Shown in pieces: positions 21,823 to 27,311 of a stretch of DNA of 27,311 nt; the stretch's first letter is position 1, and each line of letters starts with the position of its first letter. Both the position numbers and the translations under genes were made by a program. This DNA is from Deltaproteobacteria bacterium (GTDB lineage Bacteria; Desulfobacterota; Desulfobacteria; Desulfobacterales; SURF-7), in NCBI GenBank assembly GCA_019307665.1, contig JAFDJC010000036.1, positions 1-27,311 of the forward strand, in the 5' to 3' direction. The notes under the pieces are model-generated. The model had not been told where the DNA came from and did no database searches. It saw only the letters and a program-made list of their open reading frames with translations.

Positions 21823-22212
21823 ATGACCGAACAGACAGCGGCAAAGGTCGATGCAAAACAGATCCGACGAATGCTGGATAAGCATAAACAAAAGATGAAG
21901 CTTTCCATGGGCGTCTGCGCTCGATGCAGCTTGTGTGCCGAAAGCTGCTTTTTGTTTAACTTACACGATAATGACCCCAGATATATGCCGTCATATAAAT
22001 TTATCAATTCCCTAGGTAGGCTTTATAAGAAAAAGGGCAGGGTGAATATGGCGGAACTTGAAGAAATTAAAGTAAATGTTTGGGAAAGGTGCGTGTTGTG
22101 TACCCGGTGCTATTGCCCTTTTGGAATCGATATTCCGGATATGATTACTCTTGCAAGAAACATATGTCGATCGCAGGGGGTTTTTCCATCATATGGCATA
22201 CAGCCCCAATGA
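21823..22212 (+). CDS. HdrC-like 4Fe-4S electron-transfer protein
   Basis: 129 residues, soluble, with two cluster-binding sites. The first is canonical C-x2-C-x2-C-x3-C (Cys32, 35, 38, 42: CARCSLCAESC). The second is odd, C-x2-C-x2-C-x1-C-P (Cys90, 93, 96, 98: CVLCTRCYCPFGIDIP). Between them lies a helix region with YMPSYKFINSLGRLY, as in HdrC. Such subunits link an NarI-like heme b protein to a catalytic subunit, so it is the natural wire between the membrane cytochrome upstream and MetV/MetF. The ATG has GGAG nine bases upstream. A small AACAAT/ATTGTT hairpin follows the gene, and a candidate promoter then precedes metF. Confidence 0.85.
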   Translation: MTEQTAAKVDAKQIRRMLDKHKQKMKLSMGVCARCSLCAESCFLFNLHDNDPRYMPSYKFINSLGRLYKKKGRVNMAELEEIKVNVWERCVLCTRCYCPFGIDIPDMITLARNICRSQGVFPSYGIQPQ

Positions 22213-22280
22213 ACAAACAATTACGATTGTTCCTCTTTGAAATATGAAAAAATTTTGGGAAAAGCCCATAAAAAAATAAG

Positions 22281-22308
22281 TTGACAAAAAAGGTCTATGC
22301 GCTATCAA
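22281..22308 (+). promoter_or_regulatory. Candidate internal promoter for metF
   Basis: TTGACA (22281-22286), a 16-bp spacer and TATCAA (22303-22308) lie in the 147-bp gap before metF. It may give metF expression beyond read-through from the cluster. Confidence 0.45.
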
Positions 22309-22359
22309 GATATGAAAAACTGAACCGGAAGTATTTTCTCAACTTTGATGGAGGTATAT

Positions 22360-23235
22360 ATGCGCTTAAAGGATAAACTGGATTCTGGAGAATTTGCCGT
22401 ACTTGCGGAAATGGAACCCCCGAAAGGTGTGGATGTGTCGGGTATGGTATCGGAAGCATCGAAAGTTAAAGGAGCAGTCGATGCCTTTGTTGTTCCTGAA
22501 ATGAGTAATGCGGTTATGAGGATGAGCGCACTCGGCGGAGCCATGATTCTGCAGGAGAAAGGAATGGAAACCGTAATGCAGATAAGCTGCAGGGACCGAA
22601 ACCGGCTTGCACTTCAGGCTGATCTCCTTGCCGCCTATGGATGCGGGATTCAAAATATTATGGCGGTAACCGGTGAGGAACCGAGTTTCGGGGATCATCA
22701 CCAGGCAAAATCTGTGTATGATATAAATATTACTGAAATGATGCGGGGAATAAAGACGCTTCAGAATGGAAAGGATATGGCGGGGATTGAATTGTCAGGC
22801 GCCCCTCAATTTTTTACAGGCGCAACCCTTAACTCAGGCGCCAAAGGTGAAGCGCTTAAAAAAGAGCTTGCAGTCATGAAGGATAAAATTGAAGCAGACG
22901 CCCAATTTTTCATTACGCCACCATTGTTTGATATTAATGATATTAAATCTTTTTTAGCGAATACGGATACAGGCAATGTTAAAATCATACCCACAGTTCT
23001 GCTTCTTAAATCGGTTGGTATGGCCCGGTATATGGCGCGGAGCATGGATCATGTCAATATTCCGGATACGCTAATCAAGAGACTTCAGAAAGCCGGCGAT
23101 AAAGTTCACGAATGTATATTGATTGCCAAGGAAATGATTAAAACCTTAAAAGATGAACGGTTTAGCGGTGTAATGATTTCTACAATCGGCTGGGAGGGCA
23201 AATTGCCGGAGATATTGGGCGGTATGGGTGTATAA
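22360..23235 (+). CDS. metF: 5,10-methylenetetrahydrofolate reductase (MetF)
   Basis: 291 residues, a flavin TIM barrel interconverting methylene-THF and methyl-THF. Family blocks seen: FAVLAEMEPPKGVD near the N-terminus (catalytic Glu), VMQISCRDRNRLALQADLLAAYGCGIQNIMAVTGEEPS (the RDRN and TGD/E flavin-folate region) and DAQFFITPPLFD, then KIIPTVLLLKS. The ATG at 22360 is chosen because GGAGG lies 5 nt upstream; earlier in-frame starts at 22345 and 22348 overlap the ribosome binding site. With metV upstream this is the MetFV type, which does not use NAD(P)H directly. In a sulfate reducer it acts in autotrophic CO2 fixation or in reverse for acetate oxidation. The neighbouring cytochrome b, Fe-S protein and cytochrome c suggest quinone or cytochrome coupling. 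Confidence 0.92.
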   Translation: MRLKDKLDSGEFAVLAEMEPPKGVDVSGMVSEASKVKGAVDAFVVPEMSNAVMRMSALGGAMILQEKGMETVMQISCRDRNRLALQADLLAAYGCGIQNIMAVTGEEPSFGDHHQAKSVYDINITEMMRGIKTLQNGKDMAGIELSGAPQFFTGATLNSGAKGEALKKELAVMKDKIEADAQFFITPPLFDINDIKSFLANTDTGNVKIIPTVLLLKSVGMARYMARSMDHVNIPDTLIKRLQKAGDKVHECILIAKEMIKTLKDERFSGVMISTIGWEGKLPEILGGMGV

Positions 23236-23345
23236 TAATTGACAACAGCTGATTTCGCGTTTATATACGCTTAAAGAAGATATTGTGTGCCGTACGATAT
23301 ATATACTACCGGCACATTGAGTTTTTTATGGAAAGGAGAAAGTCT

Positions 23346-23732
23346 ATGAGCGAAAAAAAGAGAATCCTTGTTGTGGATGATGAACCTGATTTTGTAGAAT
23401 TAATGACAAAAGCCCTCGAAAAAGAAGGCTTTGAGGTTGATGTCGCATATAACGGAGTTGAGGGGCTGGAAAAAGTGAAACAGAACCCTCCGGATGCAAT
23501 TGCCCTGGATGTTATGATGCCTGAAAAGGACGGGTATAAAATGTGCGCAGAGTTGAAAGCAGATGAAAAATATGAGGACATTCCGGTTGTCATGTTAACG
23601 GCAGTCGCATCTCACGTGTCATCAACAAGATATTCTCATTATGACGGAATGAGCATGGAAGCAGACGACTACGTTCCAAAGGGGCCCGATGCCGTTAAAG
23701 AAGTTGTTGAGAGCATTAAGTCGCTGCTTTAA
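23346..23732 (+). CDS. Single-domain response regulator
   Basis: 128 residues, one receiver domain with no output domain. The acidic pocket is VVDDEPD (Asp11-12), the phosphorylation site Asp55 in IALDVMMPEKDG, the switch Thr85 in MLTAVA and the conserved Lys112 in DDYVPKGPD. Between Thr and Lys there is a longer loop (VSSTRYSHYDGMSMEA) than in CheY, a variant I associate with regulators in sulfate reducers. The Lys is followed by Gly instead of the common Pro. The ATG at 23346 is chosen for AAAGGAG 9 nt upstream. It lies 110 bp after metF on the same strand and converges with the kinase operon. Its partner could be one of these two kinases, but nothing proves it. Confidence 0.88.
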   Translation: MSEKKRILVVDDEPDFVELMTKALEKEGFEVDVAYNGVEGLEKVKQNPPDAIALDVMMPEKDGYKMCAELKADEKYEDIPVVMLTAVASHVSSTRYSHYDGMSMEADDYVPKGPDAVKEVVESIKSLL

Positions 23733-23746
23733 CTTCAAAATACTCC

Positions 23747-23785
23747 AAGTGAATCCCGCATAGGCAGGATTCACTTCAATTATTT
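23747..23785. terminator. Shared terminator hairpin between convergent genes
   Basis: AAGTGAATCC (23747-23756) pairs perfectly with GGATTCACTT (23767-23776) over a 10-nt loop, followed on the plus strand by CAATTATTTTTAG. It begins 15 bp after the response regulator stop and directly abuts the stop codon of the minus-strand kinase gene, so it can end both transcripts. Confidence 0.7.
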
Positions 23786-25266
23786 TTAGCCGGTAGAAAT
23801 ACGGTAAATGTTGTCCCTTTTCCTTTTTGGCTTTTTACTTTAATGTTGCCGTTCAGTCTTTCTACAAGCTCTTTTACAATAGGGAGACCGAGTCCTGTTC
23901 CGGTGATATACCGGGTATTGTCATCTTTAACCCGATAAAACCTCTCAAAAATTTTTTCAAGATGTTTTTCTTCTATCCCGAATCCAGTGTCTGAGACGGT
24001 TGTTCTTACGCCCTTATCAGTTGATTCGATTGTTACGGTTATATCCCCTCCGTCCGGCGTATAGTTGATGGCGTTAGTGATCAGATTGCCGAAAATACTT
24101 TCAAGGGCCATGGGATCTGCGGCTACATAAGGCAAATCCGTATCAGGTTGATTCAGTTTTAGCGACTGGTTCCGGCTTTGGATTTTATCCTGCATGAACT
24201 CTACAATACTCTTAAGCAACTCTTCAAGCCGTATCTGTTTTGTTTCGCAGCCGACGTTCCCGGCTTCTATTCGTGACAGGTCTAGCATATCGCCTATTAA
24301 GGCAATTAGGTTCTGAGTTTTTTCCTTGGCCCGGGAAAGAATTTCATGATCTTTGATGCTTTCCTCTTCTGCCACATCTCTCAGGACAACCGCCAGCTGT
24401 TCATGGATGGTTGAAAGCGGCGAACGAAGTTCATGGGAGACTTTTGCCACAAATTCGGATTTGAGCCGGTCAAGAAGTTTTATGGCCGTAATATCCATAA
24501 AGTTAATAACAGCGCCGAGACATTCATTTTTTTTGTTGAGTACGGGCCGTCCTCTTGCCATTAGAAATTTTTTGTCCGACATGGCAAACTCATAGGTCGG
24601 GATGTCGTCGTCGGAATTATATTTTCCGCTCGAGATATTCATGACAAGGTCACATAGTTCATTGTCGGCAATATAGGTTTTAATCATGTCGCCGGTGCCG
24701 TAATCCTCGGGAAGATTAAGATGGTGAAAACAAGCGGGGTTCATAAGAACAACCTGTCCGAGTGTATTGGTAACCAGTACTCCGTTTGGAAGAGACTCAA
24801 TGATTGTTCGGATACGGCTTTTTTCAGTTCCCAGGTCTGCTAAGGTTCTTCTTCTTTCCGCTTCCAGTTTTTCCGCTTCCTGTTGAAGACGAATTTTTTC
24901 CCTGGCACGGCCAACAACAATTCTTAACTGAGCAGGCTCAAATGGTTTTGGGATAAAGTCGTATGCACCCTGTTTCATGGCTTCGATTGCAGCTTCAACC
25001 GTGGCAAAACCGGTGATAACGATCACAAGAATTTCTTCATTTTTTTCACGAATTTTTCTTAAGACCTCCATGCCGTCTATACCTGGCATTTTCAGGTCAA
25101 GCAGAGTGATCTCCACCGGTTCGCTGTTGACAATGTTTAATGCGTCTTCTCCTTTTTCCGCCATCAGTACATTGAAATCCATACGCTTCAGGATCCTTTC
25201 ACAGCCTTCACGGATATCTTTTTCATCATCCACAACGAGCACATTCATCGTTTGTTTATCCGTCAC
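23776..25266 (-). CDS. Receiver-PAS-histidine kinase hybrid
   Basis: 496 residues. An N-terminal receiver (1-120) has Asp57 in LLDLKMPGIDG and Lys107 in FIPKPF. A coiled-coil linker (about 120-150) and a PAS domain (about 150-260, IIESLPNGVLVTNTLGQVVLMNPA) follow. HisKA carries His278 in SHELRSPLSTIHEQ, and the HATPase_c domain has N (FGNLITNAINYTPDGG), G1 (DTGFGIEEKH), F (IFERFYRV) and G2 (GTGLGLPIVKELVERLNG) boxes. There are no membrane spans, so it is cytoplasmic. The receiver in front suggests that another kinase, probably the one encoded just upstream (11-bp gene overlap), phosphorylates it and tunes its activity. No DNA-binding output is encoded nearby, so the final target is unknown. 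Confidence 0.92.
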   Translation of the reverse strand: MTDKQTMNVLVVDDEKDIREGCERILKRMDFNVLMAEKGEDALNIVNSEPVEITLLDLKMPGIDGMEVLRKIREKNEEILVIVITGFATVEAAIEAMKQGAYDFIPKPFEPAQLRIVVGRAREKIRLQQEAEKLEAERRRTLADLGTEKSRIRTIIESLPNGVLVTNTLGQVVLMNPACFHHLNLPEDYGTGDMIKTYIADNELCDLVMNISSGKYNSDDDIPTYEFAMSDKKFLMARGRPVLNKKNECLGAVINFMDITAIKLLDRLKSEFVAKVSHELRSPLSTIHEQLAVVLRDVAEEESIKDHEILSRAKEKTQNLIALIGDMLDLSRIEAGNVGCETKQIRLEELLKSIVEFMQDKIQSRNQSLKLNQPDTDLPYVAADPMALESIFGNLITNAINYTPDGGDITVTIESTDKGVRTTVSDTGFGIEEKHLEKIFERFYRVKDDNTRYITGTGLGLPIVKELVERLNGNIKVKSQKGKGTTFTVFLPAKNN

Positions 25267-26743
25267 TTTTATTACCTCCGTTTTCCGGCTGTTTTAGGGG
25301 AAGCTCGATTCTGAATACAGCGCCTTTATCATGCCGATTGGCGGCCGTAACAGTGCCGCTGTGGTCTTTTACGATACCATAAACCAGGCTTAGCCCGAGC
25401 CCCGTACCCTTACCCTCTTCTTTTGTAGTATAGAAAGGTTCGAATATATTGCCGATAATATCTTCGGCTATTCCCGGACCCGTATCGGCAATTTCGATAA
25501 AGACGCTTTCTGTTTCCGGAGCAAGGCCGGTTTTAACCAACAGTTCGCCGTGGCCTTCCATGGCCTGAGCTGCATTAAGGATGATATTCATAATAACATG
25601 GTTTATTTGCTGTATGTCAGCAGGTATTTGCGGCAGGGAAGAGTCAACATCTTGCGTTATTACGATATTATGAAAAAGTGTCTGGTTTCCGAGAAGAAAA
25701 AGCGTGCGAGAAATCGTCCTGTTGATATCCAAAGGCTTTTTTTCCAGCTTGGTCTGTCTCGCAAATTCAAGCAGCTCCTTTACAGTGTCCCTGCATCTTT
25801 GAGCGTCTTTAATGATTCGGGACAAATCTTCCCGGGCTCCGTCCTCAAGCTTATACTCCTCCATAATTAACTGGGCAAAAAGCGTAATCCCGCCAAGGGG
25901 GTTGTTCAATTGATGGGCAACACCTGCAGCCAGTTTCCCCAGCGATACCATTTTTTCAGCCTGTACAAGCTGCAGCTGGGTTTTTTTTAACTCTTCTTCC
26001 ATTTTAATCTTTTCACGGAGGTCATGGAAGAATCCTATGGAGGCAACTTCGTGCTCACCTTCATACACGATTGCAGCGCTGAGGCATATGGGAATAGTTT
26101 CTCCACTTTTTCTTTGAACATCTACTTTATGAGATTTAAGCTTTCCTTTTCCGCCATATTTTTCATCCCGGAGCTTGCGCATGATATTTTTTGCGCCTTC
26201 GCCCGGATAAACATCACGAATATTGAGCGTGCTGAGGGCTTCTTCAATACTATAACCGCTGACTTCTTCTGCGGCATCATTAAAAATGAGTATTTTTCCT
26301 GTTTTGTCAGCGGCGATAACGCCATCAACAGAACTTAGAATCAGATTTTTTAAAAATGCATTTGAACGCTGGAGTTTTTCCTCCATTTTTTCCATTGCAG
26401 GAAGGTCAAAATCCAGCATAAGAAGGGCATCGGTTTTTTCCCCGGAAAGGATCGGATATGTATATACACATGAGCCCTTTTTTGAATTGGTTTCATTATC
26501 ATCGTCATCACGACGCATTACGGCTGGTTTCCGTGTTTTTATAACCTGACCGGCCAGGCAGTATTCGCATGGAGATTTGCGGTCAAAAAGCGCTTCATGG
26601 CATTTCGTTCCCAGTATGTCTGTCTTGCCGTCTTTTACTGCATGGCTGCTGGCATAAAGTATTCTATAGTCAGGTGAAATAATAATGATTTTTTTATAAC
26701 CATTTTTCTGTTTTGTATCGTTTGTCTTTATATCGTTTTTCAT
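25256..26743 (-). CDS. PAS-PAS sensor histidine kinase with Cys-rich first PAS
   Basis: 495 residues from the ATG at 26743, chosen because CGGAG is about 6 nt upstream and longer in-frame starts lack one. PAS 1 (about 15-115) has a motif GTKCHEALFDRKSPCEYC (Cys48, Cys59, Cys62, with His49), a pattern seen in many deltaproteobacterial PAS sensors and possibly binding metal, heme or a cluster. PAS 2 (about 125-240) is canonical (LILSSVDGVIAADKTGKILIFNDAAEEVSGY). HisKA has His277 in GKLAAGVAHQLNNPLGGI and the HATPase has NIILNAAQAM, DTGPGI, EPFYTTKEEGKGTGLGLS. No membrane spans, so it senses a cytoplasmic signal, perhaps redox. It overlaps the downstream hybrid kinase gene by 11 bp and should be co-expressed with it. 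Confidence 0.92.
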   Translation of the reverse strand: MKNDIKTNDTKQKNGYKKIIIISPDYRILYASSHAVKDGKTDILGTKCHEALFDRKSPCEYCLAGQVIKTRKPAVMRRDDDDNETNSKKGSCVYTYPILSGEKTDALLMLDFDLPAMEKMEEKLQRSNAFLKNLILSSVDGVIAADKTGKILIFNDAAEEVSGYSIEEALSTLNIRDVYPGEGAKNIMRKLRDEKYGGKGKLKSHKVDVQRKSGETIPICLSAAIVYEGEHEVASIGFFHDLREKIKMEEELKKTQLQLVQAEKMVSLGKLAAGVAHQLNNPLGGITLFAQLIMEEYKLEDGAREDLSRIIKDAQRCRDTVKELLEFARQTKLEKKPLDINRTISRTLFLLGNQTLFHNIVITQDVDSSLPQIPADIQQINHVIMNIILNAAQAMEGHGELLVKTGLAPETESVFIEIADTGPGIAEDIIGNIFEPFYTTKEEGKGTGLGLSLVYGIVKDHSGTVTAANRHDKGAVFRIELPLKQPENGGNKSDG

Positions 26744-26883
26744 GGTCTTCTCCGAGAGAGAGTTGTATGTTAAGAAACTCAAAAAAATATATGAAGCCGA
26801 CTTAAAAAGCAAGAGAGGAAAATCCTGGACTTTCCCCAAATTTTTTCCACGTTAAAAAAAGAAATGGATAGCACACGTTTGGG

Positions 26884-26928
26884 TGGCCGGGACAACTCGT
26901 TGTCCGGGTGCGACAGCACAAGAAGCTT
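26884..26928 (+). repeat. REP-like hairpin repeat, third copy
   Basis: GACAAC-TC-GTTGTC (26891-26904), extended by outer pairs to 26887-26908 with one mismatch, then GTGC-GACA-GCAC (26908-26919) and AAGAAGCTTTT. It has the same order, spacing and tail as the copies at 460-566, about 26 kb away, so this is a dispersed repeat family. Confidence 0.72.
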
Positions 26929-27034
26929 TTGTTTACTTATAACAAAAACGGAAGGTTAATAAAGTCAAAAAAATATGGCATTTTGTATCATAGATGTCAA
27001 TCCTGCCTTGTTGATCGGATAAGGAGATCTAAAA

Positions 27035-27166
27035 ATGACGGTTTGGCGTGAGCAAAGATATACCGCAGATTTTCCGAAGACCTCTTTTTTGGTAGGTTTG
27101 ATTTACCGATCTCAGAATTATTTCGCCTGGAAATTTTATACTTCCAGAGGAAATCACTATACTTAA
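27035..27166 (+). CDS. Possible small protein, 43 residues
   Basis: A 44-codon frame, ATG to TAA, with AAGGAG placed 8 nt upstream, one of the best ribosome binding sites in the window. The peptide is basic and aromatic (TVWREQRYTADFP near the start; NYFAWKFYTSRG near the end) with a short hydrophobic centre (SFLVGLIY). I recognise no family. It ends right at the left arm of a strong hairpin that can act as its terminator. The combination of ribosome binding site, ORF and hairpin in a region otherwise empty suggests a real small gene, but length alone cannot prove it. Confidence 0.45.
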   Translation: MTVWREQRYTADFPKTSFLVGLIYRSQNYFAWKFYTSRGNHYT

Positions 27167-27208
27167 TGGTTCAGCGGCGGTGTGTAAATCCCGACCGCTG
27201 AAACCATT
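27165..27208. terminator. Strong hairpin between convergent small ORF and DUF1214 gene
   Basis: AATGGTT-CAGCGG-CGG (27165-27180) pairs with CCG-A-CCGCTG-AAACCATT (27191-27208), with single-base bulges and a loop of about 10 nt. There is no T-tract after it on the plus strand, so it is either an imperfect terminator or an mRNA 3'-end stabiliser. Confidence 0.5.
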
Positions 27209-27230
27209 TGATAGCTGATGATCACTGAAC

Positions 27231-27311
27231 TTACTTTACCAACTCAAAATCGCCCGGTCGCCAAGTCTTATCAAACCACGGCTCAAGCGGTCCGTAGAGG
27301 CGCAGGAGCGT
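27231..27311 (-). CDS. C-terminal end of a DUF1254/DUF1214-type protein (partial)
   Basis: The last 26 codons of a minus-strand gene that enters from beyond the window edge and ends in TAA (27231-27233). The peptide contains LLRLYGPLEPWFDKTWRPGD, which matches the conserved C-terminal end of DUF1214 proteins (usual form ILR.YGPL..W.DKTWRP.EIE). These are secreted or envelope proteins of unknown function, often with an N-terminal DUF1254. Only this tail is visible, so nothing can be said about the start or full length. Confidence 0.65.
   Translation of the reverse strand, partial: TLLRLYGPLEPWFDKTWRPGDFELVK

Noticed and set aside
1..27311. CRISPR arrays, tRNA or rRNA genes, prophage or IS transposase genes
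   Set aside because: None seen: no regularly spaced direct repeats, no cloverleaf or rRNA-like sequence, and no transposase, integrase or phage structural protein among the coding frames.

Overview
The window looks like chromosomal DNA from a Desulfobacterota bacterium, most likely a sulfate reducer close to the Desulfobacterales. This rests on a c3-type tetraheme cytochrome beside a Wood-Ljungdahl MetF/MetV pair with a b-type membrane cytochrome and an HdrC-like Fe-S protein, on the style of the PAS/histidine-kinase genes, and on AT-leaning DNA with frequent TTG starts. This is inference from gene content; no rRNA or tRNA gene is present.

Layout, left to right. (1) 94-294: a cold-shock protein on the minus strand. 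A gene-poor stretch to 1146 follows, holding two head-to-head copies of a REP-like hairpin repeat; a third copy lies near 26.9 kb. (2) 1147-5353: parE-parC, topoisomerase IV. (3) 5425-7650: an accessory island with a VapBC pair, a methyltransferase and a BrnT/CopG-type toxin-antitoxin pair. Two attC-like recombination sites (6743-6812 and 7412-7483) bound the second pair as a complete integron gene cassette: the first bases of the cassette complement the R'' box at its far end. A broken CGGC-domain gene follows. No integrase lies in the window. (4) 7637-12195, minus strand: an ABC-2 exporter, a DUF2914 secreted protein and an eight-repeat Ig-like membrane-anchored protein broken by a frameshift. 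(5) 12556-13321: two PilZ proteins. (6) 13360-18232, minus strand: trpEGDCF behind a textbook attenuator, with a leader peptide carrying three consecutive Trp codons, a 10-bp antiterminator and two tandem terminators. trpB and trpA are absent. (7) 18343-19245: an HD-GYP protein. (8) 19503-19802: an unknown small protein with a strong promoter. (9) 19906-23235: an 18-bp perfect palindrome, then cytochrome c3 - metV - NarI-like cytochrome b - HdrC-like Fe-S protein - metF. (10) 23346-26743: a lone response regulator converging on a two-gene sensor-kinase operon. (11) 27035-27311: a 43-codon ORF with a strong ribosome binding site, a hairpin, and the C-terminus of a DUF1214-type protein running off the window.

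How it fits together. The most interesting candidate system is region 9. The two MetFV halves of methylene-THF reductase enclose genes for a diheme-b membrane subunit and an Fe-S linker, with a periplasmic tetraheme cytochrome at the front. This suggests a membrane-bound, respiratory-chain-linked methylene-/methyl-THF oxidoreductase. The cassette island and the trp attenuator are the best supported sequence-level discoveries.
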